Shown here one piece after another: positions 23,430 through 34,611 of a stretch of DNA of 64,000 nucleotides. The first letter of the stretch is position 1, and every line of letters starts with the position of its first letter. A model generated the notes under the pieces. The model worked only from the letters and a program-made list of their open reading frames with translations. It was not told where the DNA came from and did not search any database. This DNA is from Tethya wilhelma. Lineage: Eukaryota; Porifera; Demospongiae; Tethyida; Tethyidae. A program made the position numbers and the translations under genes. Location of the stretch: assembly GCA_964030475.1 (NCBI GenBank), contig CAXIPT010000028.1, positions 62,001 to 126,000 on the forward strand, written 5' to 3'.

Positions 23430-25106
23430 TCAAACTCCACCTGAATTGCTATCTCTAAATGATGGCAGAGAAACAGCGTCGGTTGGTTTTGAGTCTGTTG
23501 ACTTATTTGAAGTCTTTGATCCTTGGGATTGAGCAGATCCATATCCATCAATGTTGGTTTCATCCAGTAAAGGTGTGTTCTCTGCGGATACACTCTGTGT
23601 TGTGTCAGTGCCATCAGTATCTAAGGAATGGACAGATGGAGAAGGTTGCTCACCTAAAACATCACCAGCCAATACACATGGTTATCATATGTAGGGGGGG
23701 GGGGGGGGGGTTGATTTTTTAAAAAAATTTTTGCAGGGAAACACTTTGCACAAATATAAAGGATTTAAGGAGCATCTTTGAAATTAAATCCACTAAATTT
23801 GCTTCCCTCAAAAAAAATGTTATTGTCTGATTCAAAGTATTAATACAATTGCTAGTCAGTAGCTATAAGAAAAAGTGAAGAAAGTGTCTCTTTTTGCTAT
23901 TCCACGTCAGTACATTTTTTAATGTGTGCATACCTTCTAGACTAAGTTCTAGTCCATTACTAGCTCCTGCTGGTCGTCCTGGCCCTTGCACTGGTTGTGG
24001 TTCTTCAACTTCTACATCAGGTTCTTCTGGTACATTAACTTCTTCTGGTGGTCTTGGCCCTGGTCTTCTCAGAATTATTGCTACAATCATTACTAATATT
24101 ATAATTAGTATTATTATTATTATTCCTATGGTCCCAGCAGGTACACCAATGATCAATTCTAAGTTGAGTTTTTGTTCCTTCTTATCTTGTGTTATGTTCA
24201 CATACAAGTTATTCGAATCAGAATGGTGAAGAAGTTTCTTGTCCTTGTCATGGATAGAGACACTGCAGAGGTAGTTACCCCCGTCCTCAATTGCTTCAGT
24301 GTGGTTGGTACTGTACACGCATGGATTTGTGTTTTCAGGGAAATTCCATACAGCGTTTCTGTGCAATATCTCAGTTTGAGTGTAGTCTGCAGCTTCTATG
24401 TGACCTCTTAGTTGGCATGTCATGTACAAAGGAGATCCCTCAGTAATGGATTGCTCCTCTGCAGGTGCTAGTGTTAGTTCTAGGAATTAAATGTGTGTAT
24501 GTGGGGGGGGGTTGGGTGTGTTCACGTGTATCTCACTTACCTACAGTTACTGGTAGCAACTTTATGGTTATTTTCTTGGAAACTATCTTCTTTTCTATTT
24601 CAAGAGTACACTCCTGATCAAAAATTATCTCTATGAGATTCTCCTGTTCCTCAGTTAATATACTAACCGAATCCTTTGGCACCTACGGAGGAGTTTAAAG
24701 CCACATCATATCACTGATTTATACCATTATTTGTGAATTAGGTTCAATTGTATGACACATACTTTTATAAGAATGTTGTCCCTTTTCCAATATATTTCTG
24801 TATTGAAGATGTTGCTAGTGAAATTTTCCACTGCAGTAATGTCAGGTTTCTTTCTATCTTCCTCACTGCCTGGACATACGATGCACATTTCACTTTCAGA
24901 GAGCTTCAAGTCAATGAAGGTCTCATGATGTGCTGTTATGTAGTATGTTGTTATAGGGCAATCGTTTAGTATGGCTAGTGTGGAGACCACGCTCAGAGAA
25001 AGGAAGAACAAGACTCTTTGTTGAGGACTGCACTTGTTTACACACAAGAACACTTGACGGCTAAATTCTGTTGTAAACATAATTTCTCCTGAACTTACCT
25101 TATCAT
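23430..25106 (-). CDS. Two-Ig-domain type I membrane receptor B
   Basis: Five exons give 394 codons in phase: 25099-25106 (8 nt, ATGATAAG), 24763-25027 (signal peptide and Ig1), 24541-24682 (Ig1 end), 23934-24479 (Ig2, membrane segment, proximal tail) and 23430-23653 (distal tail, stop TGA). The signal peptide reads FFLSLSVVSTLA. Ig2 has MTCQLRGH and GNYLCSVSI. The membrane segment is almost pure Ile/Val/Leu (about 24060-24150) and is followed by a Pro/Glu-rich stretch (RRPGPRPPEEVNVPEEP) with PxxP motifs, then a Ser/Thr-rich tail shared with receptor C. It is convergent with CC2D2A, 133 bp away. It is an orphan receptor, inferred to act in cell recognition. Confidence 0.7.
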
Positions 25107-26514
25107 TATTGTGTCCACATACACCAGCCACTTCAAAGCTTACATGCACTCTTGTGGTTTGCTCCCACTCTATTTGCAACCAATCTTTGTGCTCTTTTTT
25201 TGCCCAGACAGTCTGTATCTACCAAATTAGGGACAAGGGATCACATGCTTATTTTTGCCTATTTTGAATAGTACTATATAAATTTATACTTGTCATACTA
25301 CGATATTTTTGTTGGATAATTTCAGTATAATTTAATTAAACAGCCTGCTTCCACTAAAACCATATCTTCCATATTGCACCATACATTTCTATATTGGTAT
25401 TCATGTGAGGATCAAACAATATGCATTAGTTGTGATGTACTTTCAGTCTGGCTATATGTGGCATCGTCCCCTTAGGGCCTAGCTGTTGGTGTATTACCAA
25501 AATCATAAAAATGTGAAACTGTATGACTGTGTATGTGTGTTAAAACAATCTTTTAGCTTCCACAAATCATGACAGAAATACACTCATGTAGCTACATATA
25601 TTAATTAAAGGCTTTCTCTCCAGTTAGTTCAAACCCCAGTGGAATTGCTGTTTCCAAGTGATGTAACTGAAACAGTATCGTTGTGTTTCGAGTCAGTCGA
25701 CTCCTTTGAAGTCTTTGACCCTGTCGATTCATATCCATTGAAGCTGGTTTCTGAAACATCACTCAGTAGAGCTGTAGTGTCTGTGGCTGGACTTGAGGGG
25801 GTGCTGCGTGCACTGTGTGTTGTGTCAGTTTCATCTGTATCCGATGGAGGGATGGTTGAAGGGGGTCTCTGGCCTGAAACATTAGCAACCAATCCACATT
25901 CTTATTATAGTATTTGATAGTTTTAAGATTATTATTAATCAGTACCTTCTGGTCCAAATCCTATGTGGTCATCTACCCCTATTAGTGGTTCTGTGAAGTT
26001 ATCAGAGAAACAATAATTTCAACATATCAGTTGTGCAATGTATGTGTATCATACCAATAGCTTCATCTGCATGTGGTCCTATAACTGGTTGTGGTCTTGG
26101 TGGCAATGGCCGTAACTTTGCTACAATAGTTATTACTAGTATTATTATTGCAACAAGCACAATGGTCCCAGCAGGTACACCGATAAACAATCCATAGTTG
26201 ACGTCCTTTTGGGTTATGTCTACATGCAAGTTATTTGAATCAAAGTAATGAAGTAATTCCTTGTTCAGAATCTCCTGGATAGAGGCAATGCAATGGTAGT
26301 TGCCTTTATTCTCATTTATATCAGTGTGCTTGGTACTGTACTGACATGACTTCGTGTTTTCAGAGCAATTCTGGACAGTTTTGCCTTTGTGTACTATCTC
26401 AATGTGAGTGTAATCTTCAGCTTCAATGTGACCATGTAGTTGGCATGTCATGTTTAGAGGAGAGCCTTCAATAATGTGCTGCTCTTCTTCAGGCTCTAAT
26501 ATTAGTTCTTGATG

Positions 26515-26515
26515 N
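26515..26515. other. Contig join (single N)
   Basis: A lone N sits between the Ig2 exon acceptor of receptor C and unrelated coding sequence. No microsatellite is present here, unlike at most other Ns in the window. Confidence 0.7.
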
Positions 26516-27010
26516 TTCCTTTGCCTCTGTCTTGGCGGAAGTGTGACTGGTTGCCTCTTCTTTCTCTGAAGCGTACCTCTCTTTCTGGTTGCCGAGGGGT
26601 TGATTCGTTTTTTTGGAGCTGCACGAGTAAGTTGCCCAATGACTGTAGAAGGTCATTTGATGATTTTTCATGCAGGGTTTGTTTTTCTTTAGTGATGGTT
26701 TTGGAATGATGTTTGATCAGTAAACTCACCAGCTTAAGGGAAGCGTGGTGTAGGATGTCATTCCAGTCCTTTTCGACCTCTGTGTCTGAATGGTATATGT
26801 GTGGTTTGCACCATAGTGACATGCTCCTTGGGGGCCTGCCTTCTTTTAGACAGACCTCCATGAAGTGTTTGTGGTGGTTTGCTTTGGCTAGGATTGTAAA
26901 GGCTGCTTTCAGTCTTTTTCCTCTTTGGTTTAGGATTGTTTCAGTTTCAGCTGTGTAGTTGACTTTTTCTGTTGTGTGTTTGGTTGGCTGTGAAGCTAGT
27001 TCAATCTCCA
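26516..27010 (-). mobile_element. Foreign open frame, possibly retroelement-derived
   Basis: About 165 codons stay open across this stretch and do not resemble an Ig domain. They are Lys/His/Glu-rich and likely helical (KDWNDILHHASLKLVSLLIK), followed by a basic RG/R-rich end near the N (EREVRFRERRGNQ). This layout resembles the region before reverse transcriptase in some animal non-LTR or DIRS-type elements. I see no RT motif in the window, so the assignment is weak. Its upstream limit inside receptor C is uncertain by tens of bases. Confidence 0.3.
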
Positions 27011-27463
27011 TCATCAGTTGGCTTGTTCCTTCAATGTTACATATTGTGGTTTGCATTCCATTACTGTCCCAGTGGCTAGTGTGGGAGTTAGGCCCAGGGA
27101 GACCACACTCAGACAAAGAAAGAACAGGACCACTTGTGGACTGCATGCAAGAAACACATGATCATTACCTACTGCAGCAATTTTTTTCCTGAAACTTACC
27201 TTGTCATTGTGCCCATCCACATACAACAAGCCACTTCAAAGTTTGGTATGTACATATAATAAGCTTGTGGTTTGCTCCCACTCAATTGCAACAAATCTTA
27301 TGCATTCTTTTTGCCTTCTGACTGATTTCGATCATAAAGAGTAAGCTACCAAATTAGGGATATCACATGATTGTTTTTGAATAATATGTAAATAAATTTA
27401 GTGAAACAAGTTGTAATAATTATTTATTGTTCATACCAGTAAACAAAATCAATGTTAGATATT

Positions 27464-28756
27464 TTAAACATTCCGTATAGATTCTCCAATGTCAGATAGA
27501 GAAGTACGGTCATTAGGATTTGAGCTCCCCTGTGACAAGTCTGACGACCTGACACTGCTTTCTCTAGAGTTATTTTCTTCCAGTGCACCATATGTTAGTA
27601 CACCCTCTCTAGATCTGTTCCCCGTATAATTCCTTTGGTCTCTTTTCTTCCTTCTGTACCACATCACAACAGAAATAATTATAGTTGCAGAAATAATGAT
27701 TAGCACAACACCTCCAATAGATCCGCCTACAATCTTCCCAAAGGCTGTTTTTTGGGGTTCTATGTTCACATACACTGGTCTAGAGCTCACATGGAGCCAG
27801 TGGTGAAGGGTGTTGTCTATTGCTGCACTGCAGTAGTAGTGCCCTTCATCTTTGGGTATGTTGGCCTTTGAAACATTGACCTCACAGACAGCTGTGTCCA
27901 CACAACGCTTTATTGGGTGAGACTTGTTGTGCTTGATTGAAATGTGCGTGTGTAGATTATCAGGAATTGTGCCGTTAAAATGGAGTTCACAATTAAAGTG
28001 AATGTCACTGTTTTCTTTGACATTGTTCTCTGCTGTTTGTAGTACAAGTTCTATGAAAGAAGAGCAACAATATTATGATATAAATAAAATAATTGAGTGT
28101 GAAAGTATTACACTAAATATTATACGTTAGTGTTTGCTTACCAACTGGCTCAAGGTTAAGTATAATAGTTGATGTCTCCATCTTGCTACCAACTCCTTCA
28201 TGTGTACATGAGAAATACACCTTTATTAGAATAGCTGTAGCCATTAGCAGCACTGAAGAGTCTTTTGGAATCTGTGATATTTTTTGTGTGCATAATTTAA
28301 AATATTTACCAGGATATATATATAATATAGATAGAAGACACGTGTGCATGCATGTGTGTGTACCTACGTGTACAAAGACTTCATTCTTTTTGTCGTTCCA
28401 AGATACTTGGTAGTTTGCTTCATTGTCTGCGGCAGCACTCGTTATTCTAGTGATCCCTCCTGGGCACACATCACAGCCACTACTAGTGCTGTGTAGTGGT
28501 ATTTCAATGTGAGTCTCCTGGTTCACTGAGGTGAACACCTGTTGGCTGCAACTCCCATCAACTTTGATTGGGCTCACAGCAGCAACCAGCACCAGAGGCA
28601 CAATGACATGGAGTGCTGCTGGCAGCATTAGACTAGCACAGTAGTATAAGGGAAATCAGCATTAAACCACTACCATAATTATTTAAACCTCTTCACTCAC
28701 TGAGCACCATGAATTATTGATAGTTACCTTATGAGAGCCAGCTGTCTAGGAGACAT
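27464..28756 (-). CDS. Two-Ig-domain type I membrane receptor D with ITIM-like tail
   Basis: Four exons give 336 codons in phase: 28728-28756 (29 nt), 28368-28632, 28142-28271 and 27464-28050. The signal peptide spans the phase-2 intron (MSPRQLALI / SLMLPAALHVIVPLVLVAA). Ig1 shows SGCDVCPGG and SCTHEG. Ig2 shows FNCELHFNG, a second Cys pair, DEGHYYCSAAIDN and WLHVSSRPVYV. The membrane segment (GGVVLIIISATIIISVVMWY) is followed by RRKKRDQRN. The 60-residue tail contains VLTYGAL at 27581-27601, which fits the ITIM consensus (S/I/V/L)xYxx(I/V/L), then Ser-rich sequence. It is closest to A1 and A2. An inhibitory signalling role is inference only. Confidence 0.75.
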
Positions 28757-29346
28757 GGTATATAACTACACCTGCACTAGCTGTCTCTCCCCTTCTTTCG
28801 TCTTAGTGGTTTAAATTATGATTATGTCATTGTGAGGGTAATTTTTTAAGGTTTGTGCATGCTCTGTAACCATAGATACTGTTATCATGTTGTTCCCTAT
28901 CTGTGAGGATAATCAGTGATGAATATGATTGCATTGTATACATGTACTTCATTGTTTCTAGAGTCTGTGTGGTAGAAGGCTATGACAGTAAAATGGTGGA
29001 ACCCAATCAACAGCACAAGTTTGTGTTGTTAACAAATATGGTTAAGTGATCCATCAGTTTATTGATGTGATGGTGATTGCAGACCTGTGCATATCATTGT
29101 TTTTTTAATTACTTTTCACAATAATACTTACTATTATTTACATGCCAGTACATATGTACCAAATTTGAACAAAAGGTCACATGGACTATGAAAAAATGTA
29201 CAACTTTATTCATTTGCATACCATATTGGGAGGAATAATATCACCAACTGAACCTGTAAACAACAACAACAACAACAATAAACAAACAAATACAGCTGAA
29301 ACATAGCTGAGTGCATTTTCCCACACAGTGACAGCCATTAACTGGT
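28757..29346. other. Intergenic between receptors D and A1'
   Basis: No gene is recognised. The stretch is AT-rich, and near 29265-29290 holds a short CAACAA run where homology to the first block begins. Confidence 0.6.
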
Positions 29347-31050
29347 TCAAAAGTTTTCGGTGGTTTGTTCAGTGTGAGCCTGAGAGACCTGATCACCATG
29401 ATGCCTTGAGGATCCTTCTGATGACCTAGAACTGCTCGTACTTGGCCTAAAATCATTTCCATTTGTCCTGAATCCACTCACGTCTCCATATTGACCTGAC
29501 ATAGAGTCTTGAGAGCACGAACTACTACCGTACAGTGCACTGAGAGGAGATGTGCATGCATTCCCTGTAATTATAGCATTACTCATAAATTGTAGTTATA
29601 AACTGTCTGTACAAACTTCCGTATTACTAACTGTGCAATTATAATAAGCTATCATAGATGCAGCTGCTTACTCTTTTCTTCTCCTGTCTTCCGTGTGGCA
29701 CCTGCTAAAAGAAATAAAGTTTTTCTGTTGATATAATTTTCTATTTTGGGCATTTCGTTTGTATCATACCGGTTTGTTTGCTTCCATCACGGCCAAGAAG
29801 CCTCTGATTCTCACATGATGGCATCTTTGCTCTAGATCTGAACCACTTTACAGTAACTGCTACTGTAACCATCACAAGTATTGTACCACAGCAGCCTACA
29901 ATGGCCCCTCCACCAACAGACCCTCCAATAACCAGTCTGAATACATTGTCATCTACACCAGTGTTTCTCTTCACAAACACTGGTTGTGAGTTCACATGAA
30001 GCCAGTGTTCCAGACCATTGTCAATGTCTGCGCTACAGATGTAGTAATTGTAGCCATCATCCTTTGGTATGTTGGCTTTTGAAGCATTAGCCATGCATGT
30101 ATTGGTGTCCTCGCACTTGTTAAGATAAGCTCGAGATTTTTTATGGATCGTAATGTGTGTGCGTGGATTGTAAAGAGCTGTACCATTGAAATGGAGTTCA
30201 CAAGTAAAGAGAATGACATCATCATTTGTTTCGTTCATTTTTAGTATAAGCTCTACAATGGGAGAAATAAATCAGTCATAATACAGTATATTGAATATAT
30301 ATCTACAATGTCATACAATCATTTCACATTGATTGTGTGTCACTGTGTCAACCAACCATATATTTTTTTCATTTTTTTCCCCCCATTGTCCATGGATTTA
30401 CTTACCGACTGGTACAAGTGAGATGGTGATTGTTGAATTTTTCTCCTCAACTCCAGTATCGATACCCTCATCTTTGTGTGTACATGAGAAGTATACTTCC
30501 ACCTGAATATCAAACTCCCCATCCTTTTCCAAAACAGAAGGATCTTTTGGTATCTATTGAAGAAATACACACTATAATATTTAGCATTGCCTCTGCAAGC
30601 AACAACAACAAACAATAGGATATCTTGTAGACTCTGATGATCAATTCATGTGTGTGCAAGTGAACTTAATTCATACATCTAGGAGAATATCACTGTTTTC
30701 ATCATTCCAAAAGATGTAATACATGTTCAATGCTGCAGCTGTGTTGTCTAATGGCTGGTTCTTAACAACAGCACTCAATATCTTGGTAAGCCCTCCTGGG
30801 CACACATCACAGCCACTAGTGGTACTAGTGGTGCTGTGTAGTGGTATGTGAACAGTGGTCTCTTGGTTCACTGAGGTGAACACCTGTTGGCTGCAACTCC
30901 CATCAGCTTTGATTGAGCTTAGAGCACATAACACCAGAGGCACAATGACCAGCCATTGGCTATATCACAAGGAATTTCAGCTTATTATTTAGAACAATCA
31001 TGCATAAGTATATATACATACCTGTAAAGAGTTACTGTTCTTGAGGACAT
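29347..31050 (-). CDS. Two-Ig receptor A1' (near-copy of A1)
   Basis: It has the same six-exon layout as A1, shifted by 28,338 bp, with all splice sites kept, including the 30-nt microexon and the tail exon 29347-29564. Over the ~165-residue Ig2/membrane/tail exon I count about ten replacements from A1, for example HFNG for HFSG, NPRTH for NPCTH and RAYLNK for RAQLNN, clustered in Ig2. Ig1 differs at only a few sites. Both copies are intact and open. It is likely the other allele or a very recent duplicate. Confidence 0.7.
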
Positions 31051-31303
31051 TCTTAATTCCTACATTTACATTACAGCTCTTAGCCTAGCAATGTTGATTA
31101 TTTTACTGTATGTTTATTTTGGGGACTTTTTTTCCCACATAACCATAGTAATGAATAATAATTAATGCTGATTAATGATGTCATTATCCATAATAACTTA
31201 ATTATTTATAATTATTCATGTGCATAGTGTCACACAAACAATAATTGATCATTTTTGCCTATATACTTTTTTTAAAAAAATTAATAATTAAGTTATTGAA
31301 TTT

Positions 31304-33262
31304 TTAAACATTTCCTGTAATTTCTTCTGAATCATGTGTCAGTAGGTTAACCTGGTCGTCACATTTGGAACCTCGTACAATCCTGGAACACCTCCTGGAG
31401 CTACTTCCATCAGAACCATTGGAATTGCTCACTATCTGAACATATTCGCATTCGGATGTTTCTGCTGAGGTAATAATAAGCCTAGGAGGAGGAGATTCTG
31501 GACAGGCACCCCCTATCCCTGAATATTATAAGACAATCACTAATATTAATGATACTTGACAAGTCACATGCAACACAGAGCCCTAGCCTACTTGGTTCAA
31601 GTCCTGCTCCTTGAGGTCTTCTTTCCTGTCTCAAAATTCTGTGTGCTTATATAAAACAGATTAAATTTACAGTAAACACCTTCTCAATCATTAGGTATTA
31701 ATTATTTGCATACCATTTGGTTGACCATTTCTAACGACGAGCCTATCTCTCTCACCACGGTTGTCCATATAGACTGGTCTAGGCTGATATTGAGACCTTT
31801 TCTTGCAACACCACACCACAACAAACACTACTATTATTATAATAATAGCAAGCACTACAACACCTCCAATGAGTCCTACAATAGCTTTCCAACAATCTAT
31901 TTTGTTGGGGACTAGTGTCACAAACACTAGTTTAGAGCTCACATGGAGCCAATGCTCATTACTGTTCTCGACTGCTGCAGCACAGAAGTAGAATCCTTCA
32001 TCCTTGGGGTTTCTAGCCCTTGAAACATTGGCCTCACAAACAGATGTGCCCTCACAAAAATTTATTGGTTTGGTCTCATTGTGTCTGATTGCAATGCGTG
32101 TGTCTGGATTATTGAGAACTATTCCGTTTAAATAAAGTTTACAACTAAAGTGCAGATCACTGTTTTCTTTGATATTATCCTTCTCTTCCAAATTTAGTAT
32201 GAGCTCTACAACAAAAGGAATAGGGAGGGAAAGTACCAGAGTAACAATAATTATAATCTATGATGTACGTTAGTTAAATCGAATTTTATCTTTTATGGTC
32301 CTAAGTATTATTATTATAATTATGGTATGATTGTGCACACACCTTTGTACTCTTGAGGTGTGAGTGCATTAAGTCTTATAGGTAAATGAATCAATGAGCC
32401 TCGAATGAACTGATTCTAAAATTATAGACTCAAAACTATGTACAAGCATCAATAAAGACATTTACGTACACTGGATTTACCAACTGGCACAAGTGTTACA
32501 GTGATTGTTGAGTTACTATTCTCAGCACCACCACCATCATGTGTACAAGAGAAGTAGACATTTACTTGAATGTTGGTTATAGGTTCCTCAGTGGCCAATA
32601 ATAACATTGAAGGGTCTTTTGGTATCTGCACAAACACAAGGTTTAGATCAGAAAAGAAGGATAGTATGGCTTGTAGGTTATGTAGTCTGATGTATCCATA
32701 CCGCAGAGTGTAAGGCTGACCCTGGAATCTGGATACGCCAAACTATATAGGTTATGTGTAAAATTCATGCATACTCACATCTAGAAGAATATCATTCTTT
32801 TGGCTGTTCCAAAAGATGTGCATATGATTGCCATTGTCATTGGCAACTTCCGTGTCCTGACCTTCCACATTTGCATACTTTAATTCAAAGATCCCTCCTG
32901 GGCACAGATCACAGCCACTAGTACTAGTGGTACTGTGTAGTGGTATGTGAAGAGTAATCTCTTGGTTCACTGAGGTGAATACCTGTTGGCTGCAACTCCC
33001 ATCAACTTTGATTGGGCTCACAGCAGCAACTAACATCAGAGATAAAATGACCTTCAGTGTTGCTAGCCATTGGCTGTTTATTATGGTGGAGAGTGTACAT
33101 CAATGACTCAACTCGTGGATCAGTATGTCAGGTTGTCATAATGCAATAATTATTATTTTTATGTTTGCAATAATTATTCATCCCCACATTAGCATGCATG
33201 CATGACAACAGTACGTATGATACTTACTTTATGAACTTCAGAGGTACACTTCCCAAGTACAT
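31304..33262 (-). CDS. Two-Ig receptor A2' (near-copy of A2)
   Basis: It has the exon layout of A2, including the extra linker exon (about 32343-32415). The start is at 33260-33262. The stop is TAA at 31304-31306 in place of TAG. Replacements relative to A2 include CKLYLNG for CELYLNG, KKRSQYQ for KKRPRYQ and several in Ig1 near 32790-32870. The membrane segment and the CEYVQI tyrosine motif are kept. It is intact, and an allele or recent duplicate of A2. Confidence 0.65.
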
Positions 33263-33970
33263 CTTATGTCAGTTCATTAATGCTTGTCTTCTATCCAGCT
33301 ATACATTAGTCTGTCTTTGATTATTAATATACTCAGCTCAATACATAATACATGGGGTACATCCCATGCATAACTGTAATCCACCAGTATGGTCTAATTT
33401 GGAAGGTGAAACTTCACTACGATAGTATCATACTACTGTAATATTGTAGACATGTACTATAGCACACAATGCAAGTTTTGCATTCTACAGTAAAACCTAA
33501 TCCGGTTCCCCTTGGGCCAAGCTGAATTCCATGGCCTGATTAGGCCTGCATGCAGATGGCTGGAATATAGGGTAACCTCAGGTCCTCTGTACTCCAGCCA
33601 ATGATTGGGACTCTAGCTTCTGGCTGCAATAGAAAGGTGACCTTAGTACTCAGATGGCTAGCTGTTAGCTCAGGTTTTACTGTAATTCCTGCATGGTACA
33701 AAGTACACTAGCCATCCGTGCATCATGCAATATGTACCACCATCAATAATGAATGCACCTAAAATCACTTACTGAATTTTGCATAGCTAATAATCATTAT
33801 GACTGTTATTATTATTCACAAAGAAGAGAAAAATCATGTATAAAATTCCAGAAACCCTGTGACAAAAAATCGTATGAAAATGTTAAGAAAAGAAAAATTG
33901 AGCAAGAAATAGACAAATATACAACCTGAATGTGCTTGCTTGCTTGGATGCAAGCAGCACTGTATTAGCA
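33263..33970. other. Intergenic, copy of 4911-5617
   Basis: Non-coding and nearly identical to the first copy; it contains the same MITE-like element. Confidence 0.7.
33486..33684. mobile_element. MITE-like element, second copy
   Basis: Same 13-bp terminal inverted repeats and length as 5134-5332. It was carried along with the duplicated block and is not an independent insertion. Confidence 0.7.
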
Positions 33971-34303
33971 CTATAATGGATCTTTGTAAGGAGGAAAGTC
34001 AGCAATGATAACATGTTCTTCGACTTTGTATGATGGAAAGACTCCCTTCTTGCTTGACTCCTGCTTTTTGCCTACACTGTATCCATCCTTCTCATTTCCT
34101 GCAATGCCTAAATGATCTCCTATTCGAAACGTCAGTTCATTGTGACGAACAGATTTGTCAACATCCTCGGCCGTGTTGTCAAGAATGGCAACAACATCGT
34201 GTCCCTGTTGGCCACCAAAGTAGTAGACATCATCGAGACTGTAATAGTTCTGAGAGGCATCAATGTGATGGGTTTGCATCAGTTCATAAGCAACTCTACA
34301 CAC
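33971..34303 (-). CDS. FUT8: FUT8 last exon, second copy
   Basis: It encodes the same protein sequence as 5618-5950: the end of the fucosyltransferase catalytic domain (VCRVAYELMQ, DDVYYFGGQQ) and the SH3 domain to the stop. The acceptor CTGCAG and 18 intron bases follow before N34321. The three exons that should precede it (as at 6277-7487) are not here; sequence across the N jumps to the intron after an earlier FUT8 exon. Confidence 0.9.
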   Translation of the reverse strand: MCRVAYELMQTHHIDASQNYYSLDDVYYFGGQQGHDVVAILDNTAEDVDKSVRHNELTFRIGDHLGIAGNEKDGYSVGKKQESSKKGVFPSYKVEEHVIIADFPPYKDPL

Positions 34304-34320
34304 CTGCAGGGACACAGTTT

Positions 34321-34321
34321 N

Positions 34322-34386
<65 letters not shown>
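34321..34386. repeat. Contig join N34321 and (CA)n
   Basis: A single N followed by a long CA run. It interrupts FUT8: three middle exons are missing across it. Confidence 0.9.
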
Positions 34387-34388
<2 letters not shown>

Positions 34389-34611
34389 ACAGTGACTCCC
34401 ATTACATTTCAACCATGAGACAGTAGTAGTCGAGTTGGCATGGCAATAAAAGGGTATGGTACCAATTCCATTAAAAGCATGGTACAAGGTGTAGCAAACA
34501 GTGTAGGGAACATACTTCATGCAACTACTGCCCATTATGTTGAGCAATTCAATTTTCTCCATCCACTGTTTTTAAATTCTGAAATAAACACTGCTGATAC
34601 ATGTGACTCAC

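Larger units (their letters stand above)
25629..27207 (-). pseudogene. Two-Ig receptor C, interrupted in the first Ig domain
   Basis: The 3' part is intact: exons 26055-26507 (Ig2 with MTCQLHGH and GNYHCIASI, membrane segment LVAIIILVITIVA, Pro-rich proximal tail), 25946-25990, and 25629-25873 (tail, stop). The 5' start is also present: an 8-nt exon ATGACAAG (27200-27207) and an exon beginning at 27140 with signal peptide VVLFFLCLSVVS. The Ig1 sequence is lost after about 27010, where an unrelated open frame runs to the N at 26515. The N lies 8 bases from the Ig2 exon acceptor. Either an element inserted into the gene, or two contigs were joined wrongly. The tail is a clear paralogue of receptor B (KTS-STDSK motif). 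Confidence 0.6.
29266..34320. repeat. Second copy of the 946-5961 block
   Basis: Same gene order and orientation as the first copy. It ends at N34321 in the intron before the FUT8 last exon. See the first copy for how the divergence is distributed. Confidence 0.85.

Noticed and set aside
26713..27192. Plus-strand open frames across receptor C
   Set aside because: They have no known motifs; the minus-strand reading has signal-peptide and exon support.
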